A stretch of 64,000 bases of DNA. Source: UBA5239 sp031548025. Its GTDB lineage: Bacteria > Verrucomicrobiota > Lentisphaeria > Victivallales > Victivallaceae. The notes under the pieces were generated by a model. It was not told the DNA's origin and searched no databases. It saw only the letters and a program-made list of their open reading frames with translations. Of the stretch, positions 15,263 through 23,615 are shown piece after piece. Location of the stretch: positions 6,099 to 70,098 of the forward strand of contig JAVBRM010000034.1 of NCBI GenBank assembly GCA_031548025.1, given 5' to 3'. The position numbers and the translations under genes were made by a program. Positions within the stretch are counted from its first letter, which is position 1; each line of letters opens with the position of its first letter.

Positions 15263-17932
15263 ATGGCAACTTATTATGTAAGCTCAGGCGTCACCAGTAC
15301 CGGAATTGCCCTGAATGGCGATTCCATGTATGTTCTTAACGGCGGAGTTGCTAACAGCACCACCATTGCTTCCAGCGGCAATCAGTATGTTTCCAGTGGC
15401 GGAACTGTCAATAGCACCACCATTACTTCCAGCGGCAATCAGTATGTTTCCAGTGGCGGAGTGGTCAATAACACCACCATTACTTCCAGCGGCAATCAGT
15501 ATGTTTCCAGTGGTGGAGTCGCTAACAGTACCACCATTACTACCAGCGGGAACCAGTATATATCCAGCGGCGGAATCGCCAGCAGTATCATTATCGGTTC
15601 CGGAGGCTATCTGCACGTTTCCAGCGGCGGAGTTGCTCTCGATGTTCTTAAAAATTACAGCGGGGCGATCAATGCTACTGTCTATGGAGGCGATAGCCAG
15701 ACCCAAATAACTGGAACCCACGAAAGTGGAAGCTTTTATCTGAGCAATGGAGTCGCTTGTAATTTCCTGCTAAATTCCGGCAATACGCTGCAAATTTTCA
15801 GTGGCGGAGTAGCCAACAGCACCACAATCAGCTATGGAGGCTGTCTGTATGTCGACAACGGGGGTACGGCTACCAGTACCGTAATCAGTTCTGGCGGCTC
15901 CCAATATGTTGGTGGTACGGCTACCAGTACCATAATCAGCTCCGGAGGCTTGCAGTATGTTTCCAGCGGCGGTATGGCTGTCAATACAGTGATCAATTCT
16001 GGCTCTCAGGCCACTAACGGAACTGTTGCTGGCACAACCATCAATTCCGGCGGCCATCAGGAAATTTACAGTAACGGCATAGCCAATAGTACAATAATCA
16101 ACTTGGGTGGTAGTCAGACTGTTTCTATCGGCGGCGCAACCAACAGTACCACAATCAATTTCGGTGCGGTCCAGAAAATTAACGGCGGAACAGTAACCAG
16201 TACCATCATTAACTCCGCCAGCATCCAGATTGTTACCGGCAATAACTCATACACAGGTACGGCCGACTATACCACGATTAGTTACGGAGGCTCCCAGATT
16301 ATTTCCAATGGAATAGCCCGTAATACTATAATCGGTTCCGGAGGCATTCAGAATATTTACAACGGGAAGGTCGAAAATACTGTATTGACTGGTGGCCGGC
16401 AGTATATTTACGGCAATGGAAGGGGCTCCGGTACCATCATCAATTCTGCCGGTATTCAGGATCTTATTGGCGGCTCAGCCACCAGTACCACCATCAATTA
16501 CGGCGGTAGCCAGATTGTTTCCGCTACAGGAGCGGCCATCAGCAGCATAATCAATTCAGGAGGTAAGCAGTTTGTTTCCTCCGGTGGTACGGCAAATGAT
16601 ACAGTGATTCATTCGGGTGGTTCAATGATTGCCGAAGCTGGAATAAGTCTTGTCGGAATGACTGTCATTGGAGGAACGATGAGCGTTTTAGGCGCGATTT
16701 TCGCCACAGGAGCGGCAATCACATTTGCGGTGAACGAACGGCAAACTACGGATATTGTGATGGTCTCTGATATAGGAAACATCTCTGGAGCGTATTATTC
16801 GATCACGGTAAATGCGGATCAGTCGGCGGGCAGTTACCGTCTGGCGGGTAATGCGGCTTCCTTTGCTTCAGGTATCATGCTGACTGTTGGCGAAACCTCT
16901 CTTGGAGTGTTGCTGTTAAACGAAACTGGTCTAACCGACAAAGGAAAAACCTATAGTCTGACTCTCGACAATCATCAAACTTTAGTACTGTCCATCGTGA
17001 CTTTTCCAAACACGAACCTGTTGGCGAACGGTTATTCGCAGATTGTGGCGTGGGATGCGGCGGGGGGGAAGGTCGGGTATGTGGCGACCGACGGTCAGGC
17101 CGCGCCGGCTTGGACGGGAATCTGGGAGTGGGGTAGTAGCGAGGCCGCGATGTGGAAAGTGGTCGGAGTCGGGCGGTTCTCGGCGGATGTTGAGCAAGAC
17201 GGGAGTTTGCTGGACAATGGGAATGGTAATACTTTCGCGGCTTGGACAGATCTTGGCCGGGGAGATTACGGGTATGTTTCGCTGTGCCATGTGGATGGCA
17301 ATTTCCAGACTCTGGCGTTGGCCGACTTCGACAACAACGGGCTTGATGACGTGATTATCTATGATGAAAACGGATCATTTGGGATTGTGTCCGATGCGGC
17401 CGCTTACCACGATGTGTGGCATGTGGACAATATGGCGAGCAATGTCCAACAGGTGATCGGTGCCGGGTATTTTGGTAATGCCGACGGGAAGAGCGATATC
17501 CTGGTCAAGAAGACCGATGAAAACGCTTATTTCCTGTGGCATAACGAGGACTCGACATTCGATACCTGGAATTGGAGCCAAGCTTACCTCGGTTCGCTGG
17601 ACAACGACTGGACAGTGGCGGCGATCGGCGACTTCCAGGGGGATGGCGTCGATGATATCATCATGTGGCAGAAATCGACCGGTTTTATGTACGCCTGGGA
17701 AGATGGGAAAGCCTCCAATCAACGTTGGGTGGGCGCGCTCGACGCCTCGCAATGGGAAGTGGCGGCGGTGGGCGACTACAATGGCGACGGCAAGGAAGAC
17801 CTGTTGTTGCGCGAGCTGGTGAGCGGCTGGGGCGGCGTGGGTTATTGGGCCGGCGCCAATGCGTCGAACTGGACCGACCTGAACGCTCGTATCGAAACCG
17901 ACATGGAAAGTAAATTCGCGGTGGTCGCATAG
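15263..17932 (+). CDS. AIDA-repeat and FG-GAP-like surface protein
   Basis: 889 residues. Residues 1-480 are more than twenty imperfect repeats of about 19-24 residues (VANSTTITSSGNQYVSSGG type), as in AIDA-I autotransporter passengers, predicted to fold as a beta-helix. Residues about 570-889 hold FG-GAP/VCBS-like calcium-binding loops (DFDNNGLDDVII, DFQGDGVDDIIMW, DYNGDGKEDLLLR). There is no Sec signal peptide and no beta-barrel translocator, so it is not a classical autotransporter. The short hydrophobic C-terminus (KFAVVA) suggests type I secretion. Probably a large adhesin. The gene is monocistronic with a GAAGGAG site. No transport genes are adjacent. Confidence 0.82.
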   Translation: MATYYVSSGVTSTGIALNGDSMYVLNGGVANSTTIASSGNQYVSSGGTVNSTTITSSGNQYVSSGGVVNNTTITSSGNQYVSSGGVANSTTITTSGNQYISSGGIASSIIIGSGGYLHVSSGGVALDVLKNYSGAINATVYGGDSQTQITGTHESGSFYLSNGVACNFLLNSGNTLQIFSGGVANSTTISYGGCLYVDNGGTATSTVISSGGSQYVGGTATSTIISSGGLQYVSSGGMAVNTVINSGSQATNGTVAGTTINSGGHQEIYSNGIANSTIINLGGSQTVSIGGATNSTTINFGAVQKINGGTVTSTIINSASIQIVTGNNSYTGTADYTTISYGGSQIISNGIARNTIIGSGGIQNIYNGKVENTVLTGGRQYIYGNGRGSGTIINSAGIQDLIGGSATSTTINYGGSQIVSATGAAISSIINSGGKQFVSSGGTANDTVIHSGGSMIAEAGISLVGMTVIGGTMSVLGAIFATGAAITFAVNERQTTDIVMVSDIGNISGAYYSITVNADQSAGSYRLAGNAASFASGIMLTVGETSLGVLLLNETGLTDKGKTYSLTLDNHQTLVLSIVTFPNTNLLANGYSQIVAWDAAGGKVGYVATDGQAAPAWTGIWEWGSSEAAMWKVVGVGRFSADVEQDGSLLDNGNGNTFAAWTDLGRGDYGYVSLCHVDGNFQTLALADFDNNGLDDVIIYDENGSFGIVSDAAAYHDVWHVDNMASNVQQVIGAGYFGNADGKSDILVKKTDENAYFLWHNEDSTFDTWNWSQAYLGSLDNDWTVAAIGDFQGDGVDDIIMWQKSTGFMYAWEDGKASNQRWVGALDASQWEVAAVGDYNGDGKEDLLLRELVSGWGGVGYWAGANASNWTDLNARIETDMESKFAVVA
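15341..15625 (+). repeat. Five tandem 57-bp coding repeats
   Basis: Units start at 15341, 15398, 15455, 15512 and 15569, each coding 19 residues. Units two and three are nearly identical in DNA, which indicates recent duplication or homogenisation, while later repeats in the gene have drifted. This is the part of the gene most likely to vary in copy number between strains. Confidence 0.8.
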
Positions 17933-17974
17933 GAAGTCATTGTCCTTTGACTCGACTTTTGACGGGGTCATCAA

Positions 17975-18793
17975 TCAGAATTGGATTTTGGCCTGCCTGC
18001 GGAATTCGGCCGGGGGAAGGCCTTTGTCGGCGGTGAATACCCGGGTGAAATAGTAACGGTTACCGAAACCGCACATTTCGGCGATTTCGGACAGGGAATG
18101 AGTGGAGTATCGCAGCAGCAGCGCCGCTTGTCTGGTTCGCTGTTGCCGGATGTAATGCTGGACGGTCATGCCCATTTCCCCGCGAAACAGGCGGGCAAAG
18201 GAATTGGTGGCCATCCCTACGCGGCGTGCAAGTTCGGTGTTGCTCAAATTCCGCTGAAAGTTTTTATCGATATACAGCCTGGTCTCCTCCGCCGCCCGGC
18301 TGATCGGCGCTCCGCTGTGTTCCGGCAGTTTCAGCAGGAGCCGCAAAATCAGGGACATGATCCGCATCCCGGCGGTTACCGGCAGGACCTCGGGAGAATC
18401 TTCGAGCAATGCCATCAGCTCGCCGATCATCATGGATTCCGGCATTTCGCACGGCATGATGTATATGCCCGGCGGATAATCGGCGTAGGGCCGGGAACTG
18501 ATGAAATGGATATAAAACTGCCGGAAACCGTTTGTCATATCCGACACATAATTGCTTTGCGGCGGAATCAGGGCCAGGCGCCCGGCTGGAATTACCACTT
18601 GTCCGCTGTGACCACGGAGTGCGACATCGCTTTCCGGGTGGTAGTAAATCCGCCAGAAATCCGCCTTGAATGAGGCATCGCGTGGCCATTCCCGCGGCCA
18701 TTGGACCAGGCAGTAACGGCATTGCAGTATCTGGATGTGCGGAACATGGAATCGGGTTTTCATGATGTGGGGAATATATCGTGAAAAAACCAT
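17975..18793 (-). CDS. AraC-family transcriptional regulator
   Basis: 272 residues (alternative ATG at 18763). The C-terminal 100 residues carry two helix-turn-helix motifs: NTELARRVGMATNSFARLFR and the family signature SLSEIAEMCGFGNRYYFTRVF...KGLPPAEFRR. The N-terminal half looks like a cupin ligand-binding domain (LRGHSGQVVIPAGRLALIPP). It is divergently transcribed from a GH43-like gene 111 nt away, the usual arrangement for an AraC activator and its sugar-metabolism target. Neither candidate start has a clear Shine-Dalgarno site. Confidence 0.9.
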   Translation of the reverse strand: MVFSRYIPHIMKTRFHVPHIQILQCRYCLVQWPREWPRDASFKADFWRIYYHPESDVALRGHSGQVVIPAGRLALIPPQSNYVSDMTNGFRQFYIHFISSRPYADYPPGIYIMPCEMPESMMIGELMALLEDSPEVLPVTAGMRIMSLILRLLLKLPEHSGAPISRAAEETRLYIDKNFQRNLSNTELARRVGMATNSFARLFRGEMGMTVQHYIRQQRTRQAALLLRYSTHSLSEIAEMCGFGNRYYFTRVFTADKGLPPAEFRRQAKIQF

Positions 18794-18815
18794 CTGTCAA
18801 GGCTGAATGTTTATT

Positions 18816-18839
18816 CCGGATACAAAATATCAAATCCGG
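18816..18839. promoter_or_regulatory. Inverted repeat between AraC and GH43 genes
   Basis: CCGGAT (18816-18821) and ATCCGG (18834-18839) form an inverted repeat with a 12-base spacer in the divergent promoter region, just upstream of the -35 element at 18844. Candidate regulator site; AraC proteins more often use direct repeats, so assignment is open. Confidence 0.4.
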
Positions 18840-18843
18840 TGTA

Positions 18844-18872
18844 TTGTCATTCCAGCGGCTATAGTGTATAAT
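18844..18872 (+). promoter_or_regulatory. Sigma70-type promoter for the GH43-like gene
   Basis: TTGTCA (18844-18849), 17-base spacer, TATAAT (18867-18872). The coding start at 18905 has AGGTGA six bases before it. Confidence 0.7.
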
Positions 18873-18904
18873 TAAAAACAATAAAAAAATGCAGGTGAAT
18901 TGAA

Positions 18905-19879
18905 ATGTCGGTTATTTTTCAAGCTCGTCCGCTTGGCGGAAATTCAATGTTTGCTATGCCCGGCTATCAGGTCTGGTGTGGTTCGATGGTTCAGGATGAA
19001 CAAGGGGCATGCCACCTTTATTTTTCGTTTTGGCCTGAAAAATACGGCTTTGACGCCTGGGTCACACATTCCGTGATCGGCTATGCCCGGGCGGAAACAC
19101 CGGACGATCACTATCAGTTCAAGGGGACAATCCTGCCGGGATCGGGACGGGCGGGCAGTTTCGACCGCGATGTAACTCACAATCCGACCATCCAATGTTT
19201 CGATGGGCGTTATTATCTATATTATACCGGCAATTTCAGCGATAGCGGCGATTGGTGGGACCATCGCAATCATCAGCGTATCGGCGCGGCATATTCGGAA
19301 ACACCGGGCGGAACCATGATCCGCGCGGAACTGCCGGTGATCGAGCATCCGGGAGCGGTCATGGCTTCCAATCCGAGCGTCTGCCGGTTGGACTCCGGGC
19401 GTTATCTCATGATCTATAAGTGGGTTGCGGCTGACCGCCCGGCGCCGTTCTACGGTCCGGTTTTCCATGGCGGAGCCGTAGCCGACAATCCGATGGGACC
19501 GTTTGAAATTTTTGCAGATAACCTTTTTCATGTGGAAAAGGCATTTTTCCCCGGCGAGGACCCTTTTGTCTTTACCCGTTCCGGCAGGCTTTTTTGCCTG
19601 ATCAAGGACAATGCGACCAATTATTCGCCGGAGCCCAAATCGTTGATTCTATTTGAATCGACGGATGAAGGGCGGAACTGGCGGCAGCTCGGAGTGGCTT
19701 TGACGCGGAATTTTGTTTATGAGGGCGGCTCCGGTGCGGAGTTTTTCCGGGTGGAACGGCCGCAGATAACCTTCTGCCGCGACCAGATACGTTTGTTCGC
19801 GGCGGTCAAGCCATATGAGGATCGAGAGGAGTCGTTTTCCATCAATACCAGGCTCGATTCCGGAGCATTTTTTGCATGA
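18905..19879 (+). CDS. GH43/GH117-like five-bladed propeller hydrolase
   Basis: 324 residues, no signal peptide. The repeating pattern of blades with aromatic-rich strands is typical of GH-F clan (GH43) and related GH117/GH130 enzymes: YQVWCGSMVQDEQGACHLYF, DVTHNPTIQCFDGRYYLYYTG, NPSVCRLDSGRYLMIYKW, FPGEDPFVFTRSGRLFCLIKD, and SGAEFFRVERPQITFC. Acidic residues in these strands would be catalytic. Probably removes a terminal sugar from an imported oligosaccharide in the cytoplasm. Expression is probably governed by the divergent AraC regulator. The subfamily cannot be told by eye. Confidence 0.78.
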   Translation: MSVIFQARPLGGNSMFAMPGYQVWCGSMVQDEQGACHLYFSFWPEKYGFDAWVTHSVIGYARAETPDDHYQFKGTILPGSGRAGSFDRDVTHNPTIQCFDGRYYLYYTGNFSDSGDWWDHRNHQRIGAAYSETPGGTMIRAELPVIEHPGAVMASNPSVCRLDSGRYLMIYKWVAADRPAPFYGPVFHGGAVADNPMGPFEIFADNLFHVEKAFFPGEDPFVFTRSGRLFCLIKDNATNYSPEPKSLILFESTDEGRNWRQLGVALTRNFVYEGGSGAEFFRVERPQITFCRDQIRLFAAVKPYEDREESFSINTRLDSGAFFA

Positions 19880-19946
19880 ATTGAAAAGCGGGATTTGAAA
19901 ATCTGGGTTCGCGGTGTTATTCTTTGTTGCAATACGGAGGATAATC

Positions 19947-22244
19947 ATGAAAAGTATTCTTGCTGTTCTGGTGTTGACCGCGTGCTGTGCGCTGACTGCT
20001 AAATCCACCGATTTTGAATTCGGTATGAATATTATGGAAGGGGTTCAGGTCTGGCAAAGCTGGGCGGGAATCCGGATCTCCATCGGTGGCATCAATTCCA
20101 GTGATCCGAAATTTCTGCTGGCGGAAGTCAGCCAGAAAGAGTTGCGCCGCAATAAGATCATGACTTTCAGTTATAAATACCGGATTTGGCCGGTAAAGCC
20201 CCGGCTGAACGACTGGAGAATCACCAGTAATTCCACTTCTGTTCGAAATATCATGCCGATTTACAATCCGGGCCGGATGATATCTTTTTATACCGTGACC
20301 GGGATTCCGCGTAAGCAGAGAATTACGGTTAACGACCGCGATTTCTCCAATTCGTGGAATTTCGAATTTGACTTTGCGCCGTTCGGGAACAACCGCAGCG
20401 AACTGGTTTACGGCCCGGCCGCCATGCCGTTGCGTTTTTACAAGACTTACGACGTCAAGATCACGCTGGATATAGCCAATGATGTTATCTCTTTCAATAT
20501 CGACGATTACAAGGTGATTTACCGGAAAAAGATCGCATTTTATCCCAACTTCTATGGATTTGTGCAAAGTCCTTTCGTTTCGGTTGGGCGCTCGTTTTAC
20601 CGGGTGCCGGATGTTGAGGTTATGGATTTCCGGGTTCATTATGGGCTGACCGATTACCAGACCCGGGAGTTTCAGTATCCCCGTTTTCATGTCGACGATT
20701 ATTTGAACGACCGGAGAATGCATAAAACCGAGAACGAATTCTGGGCCGCTTTGTGCTATTATGAGGGGACGCATGGCGCGGCGAAGGATTATGTCCTGGC
20801 GGCGAAAATGTTTGAAAAGGCCGCGCGCGACGACCATATATTTGCGCAGTATTACGCGGGCATATGTTACATGTACGGCCGGGGAGTGCCGCAGAACGAC
20901 GACAAGGCGTATGATTATTTCCGCCGGGCCGCGCACAATTATTATGACGACGCGGCATTTATGGCGGCTTTGCTGCAGTGCAGCGGGCGGCGACAGTTCG
21001 ACCCGGGGCTGGGAGTAAACAGTTTCCTGGAGTTGCTGAGCCCGGCGATCGTTCAGGGACATGCGAATGCGTTTTACCTGAATGCCTGGCGTGTCAGGAG
21101 AGGAATCATGCCGGATGCCGGAATCAGCGGCGGATATACGGAAGCGGCTCTGCGCGGTCACCCGAAGGCGATGCTGCTGGAAGCCAACTTGCCGGCCGAT
21201 GAGTTCGCACGGCGCTGCGAAGCCACCGCGAAGCGGGATTTTGTTCCCGGTATCGTCGGTTTGGGCGATTGTTATTTTTATGGGCGCGGAGTTACGCGTG
21301 ATTATGGGGAGGCATTCAAGCTGTATCAGCGGGCGGCCGAGTTGGGGGCGGAGAATGGCATGATCCAGTTGGCATGCTGTTATTATAACGGGCACGGCGT
21401 CGAGAAAAATGTAGCCGAGGCGGAAAAAATCATCCGCAACCTGGAAGCCCGGGGCAATATCCATGCCCGGCTGATCAGCGGAGCTTTCGGCGAGCAACCG
21501 GATCCGGGCAGCCAGATGTACTTTAACCGGCAGTTCAACCAAGCGTTTGTGCTCTGGGGTCAAGGGAAAAGCCCCGGGGATTGCTACCGGGCCGGCTTGT
21601 GCCTGTTGAACGGAATCGGAACGAAGCGCGATGTGAAGCAAGCATTCAGTTTGCTGGTCAAGGCCAATCTGCCGGAGGCTAAGCTCGAAATTGCCGAATG
21701 TTATCAGAAAGGGATTGGAGTCAGCGGTAAAAACCACAATACCGCTTTTGATTATTACAAACAGGCTGCCGGGTATCCTCCGGGGGCGCTGGCCTATGCC
21801 TACCGCTGTTTGGAGCGGGGGCAGGGGACGGAGGCGCTGAATGCCGCTTCGCTGGCCGCCAAGGCCGGTAATGTCGAAGCGATGTATTTGTTCGGTATTT
21901 TGCGGTTGCGTGGAGCGGAGCCGCTGCTGAGGGCCGAGCCGGAGCGGGCCGTCGAGCCCTTGACGGTTGCCGCCGAAAGCGGTTCGGTTGAGGCTATGCT
22001 CGAGCTCGGCAATTGCTATTATCAGGGAATCGGGACGAAGGTCAACAAGGAAAAAGCCGCCGAATGGTGGACCAAATACCAGCTCGCCTCCGATGCGCGG
22101 GACAACAACAATATCGACGAGCTTTCGCCTTACTGGCCGTCTCTGCCGAACCATGACAGCCGTATCAGCGTCAAGGGAATGCCGCGTTATGTTTCGGATT
22201 GGAACGATGCGGAGGCGATTTTCCAATATTACCGGAAATATTAG
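19947..22244 (+). CDS. Secreted Sel1-repeat (TPR-like) protein
   Basis: 765 residues from ATG 19947, GGAGG six bases upstream. Signal peptide MKSILAVLVLTACCALTA. Residues 20-250 form a beta-rich domain of unknown family that resembles a concanavalin-like lectin region (NSWNFEFDFAPFG, ITLDIANDVISFNIDDYKVI). The remainder contains about ten Sel1 repeats, for example AQYYAGICYMYGRGVPQND and GLGDCYFYGRGVTRDYGEAF, which form alpha-solenoids for protein-protein contact. Likely periplasmic or surface-exposed scaffold. It is followed by the YihY gene after 61 nt. The combination of a lectin-like N-terminus and Sel1 solenoid is noteworthy. Confidence 0.82.
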   Translation: MKSILAVLVLTACCALTAKSTDFEFGMNIMEGVQVWQSWAGIRISIGGINSSDPKFLLAEVSQKELRRNKIMTFSYKYRIWPVKPRLNDWRITSNSTSVRNIMPIYNPGRMISFYTVTGIPRKQRITVNDRDFSNSWNFEFDFAPFGNNRSELVYGPAAMPLRFYKTYDVKITLDIANDVISFNIDDYKVIYRKKIAFYPNFYGFVQSPFVSVGRSFYRVPDVEVMDFRVHYGLTDYQTREFQYPRFHVDDYLNDRRMHKTENEFWAALCYYEGTHGAAKDYVLAAKMFEKAARDDHIFAQYYAGICYMYGRGVPQNDDKAYDYFRRAAHNYYDDAAFMAALLQCSGRRQFDPGLGVNSFLELLSPAIVQGHANAFYLNAWRVRRGIMPDAGISGGYTEAALRGHPKAMLLEANLPADEFARRCEATAKRDFVPGIVGLGDCYFYGRGVTRDYGEAFKLYQRAAELGAENGMIQLACCYYNGHGVEKNVAEAEKIIRNLEARGNIHARLISGAFGEQPDPGSQMYFNRQFNQAFVLWGQGKSPGDCYRAGLCLLNGIGTKRDVKQAFSLLVKANLPEAKLEIAECYQKGIGVSGKNHNTAFDYYKQAAGYPPGALAYAYRCLERGQGTEALNAASLAAKAGNVEAMYLFGILRLRGAEPLLRAEPERAVEPLTVAAESGSVEAMLELGNCYYQGIGTKVNKEKAAEWWTKYQLASDARDNNNIDELSPYWPSLPNHDSRISVKGMPRYVSDWNDAEAIFQYYRKY

Positions 22245-22305
22245 TTGTCATTTGAGGGTTCAGGTGGTAATTTATATAGATTATCATTATGGAGTATGAT
22301 TTGAT

Positions 22306-23610
22306 ATGGAAAAGTATCGTAAAATATTGTTGGAAGATATCTGGGGATACAGCAAGGGCGATATGTCCGAGGCCCGTTATTCATGGCTGGGCATACTGCG
22401 TATTATCGTTATGGCGGTGCATGGGTTCAGGGAAAATAAATGCCGGTTGTGGGCTTCGGCGCTGACTTATTTCTCGATTTTTGCCCTGGTGCCGGTGACC
22501 GCGATGGCATTCGGCATAGCCAAGGGATTCGGCCTGGATGTAATCCTGGAAGATGCGATGTACGAGAAATTTGCCGACTACTCATATATCCTGGATTATG
22601 TGTTTGAATATTCGGACAACCTGCTGGAATCGACCAAGGGCGGCATGATCGCGGGGGTCGGGGTGGTTCTGTTGTTCTGGGCGGTCATCAAGATGCTCGG
22701 CAATATCGAAAAGGCGTTTAATTCGATCTGGGGCGTGAAAACCCACCGGACGCTTTTCCGCAAATTCAGCGATTATCTCTCGCTGGCGCTGATTTGCCCC
22801 ATCCTGATTCTTTCGGCCAGCAGCCTTACGACTTTTGTTCAGGGTCAGTTGGTAAATATGTCGACGCGGGTGCTTCCTGAATTTCTAAGCGCTCCGCTGG
22901 TGGAGTTTATCGCCCGGATGCTGCCGTTTGTCATCCTGTGGATTCTGTTTCCTTTCCTCTATAAAGTCATGCCCAATACCAAGGTTCGCTGGCGTGCCGC
23001 GCTGGTCGCCGGGATCCTGGCCGGAACCGCGTTTCAGTTTCTGCAGCAGGGGTATTTCGCGTTGCAGATTTATCTGACTAAATACAATACGATTTACGGT
23101 AGTTTTTCGGCGCTGCCGCTGTTTCTGATCTGGCTGCAGTTCAGTTGGCTGCTGGTTTTGTTCGGCGCGGAAGTATCCTGTGCCGTTCAGACTTCACCGG
23201 AACGCGAGTTCGAACCGTTGGCCCAGGAGCTCAGCCCGATGGCTCGGGTCCGGGTCATGTTGGCCGCCTGCGCGGCTATCGCCCTGAATTTCAGGGAAAA
23301 AAATATCGGCTTGTCCGATGAGATGATTTCTACGACGACCAATATTCCGGTCCGACTGGTACGCGACGCCCTTTACCGCCTGGAAGACGCCGGGGTTCTG
23401 GTACGTTCGCTGGAAAATGAATACTATTACCCGGCGATTCCCACGGATAAGTTTACCACCTTCGGCATCTTGAAAATGGTTGGAAGTACCGGCAAGGATT
23501 ACGTACCCCGGCGAATTTCTCCGACTTATGAATCCGCCGTCGGATACATGGACCGGGTAGACCGGACCTTAAGCGAAAATAACCTCGACAAACCGCTCGC
23601 CGATATTTGA
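22306..23610 (+). CDS. YihY/BrkB-family membrane protein with wHTH tail
   Basis: 434 residues. Residues about 40-300 match the YihY (formerly 'RNase BN') family with six predicted membrane helices: ALTYFSIFALVPVTAMAFG, GGMIAGVGVVLLFWAVIKML, the NTKVRWRAALVAGILAGTAF motif and FLIWLQFSWLLVLFGAEVSC. Residues 310-434 are a soluble region that reads as a winged-helix fold (IGLSDEMISTTTNIPVRLVRDALYRLEDAGVL), as in the longer members of this family. Function in the inner membrane is not established. Its stop overlaps the next gene's region, so both are probably cotranscribed. Confidence 0.88.
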   Translation: MEKYRKILLEDIWGYSKGDMSEARYSWLGILRIIVMAVHGFRENKCRLWASALTYFSIFALVPVTAMAFGIAKGFGLDVILEDAMYEKFADYSYILDYVFEYSDNLLESTKGGMIAGVGVVLLFWAVIKMLGNIEKAFNSIWGVKTHRTLFRKFSDYLSLALICPILILSASSLTTFVQGQLVNMSTRVLPEFLSAPLVEFIARMLPFVILWILFPFLYKVMPNTKVRWRAALVAGILAGTAFQFLQQGYFALQIYLTKYNTIYGSFSALPLFLIWLQFSWLLVLFGAEVSCAVQTSPEREFEPLAQELSPMARVRVMLAACAAIALNFREKNIGLSDEMISTTTNIPVRLVRDALYRLEDAGVLVRSLENEYYYPAIPTDKFTTFGILKMVGSTGKDYVPRRISPTYESAVGYMDRVDRTLSENNLDKPLADI

Positions 23611-23615
23611 AATCT

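Noticed and set aside
15341..15625. Possible CRISPR array
   Set aside because: The 57-bp repeats are in-frame coding units without unique spacers, inside an open gene; no cas genes.
19917..22226. 769-codon minus-strand open frame opposite the Sel1 gene
   Set aside because: Mirror of a repeat-rich GC-biased gene; no recognisable domain.
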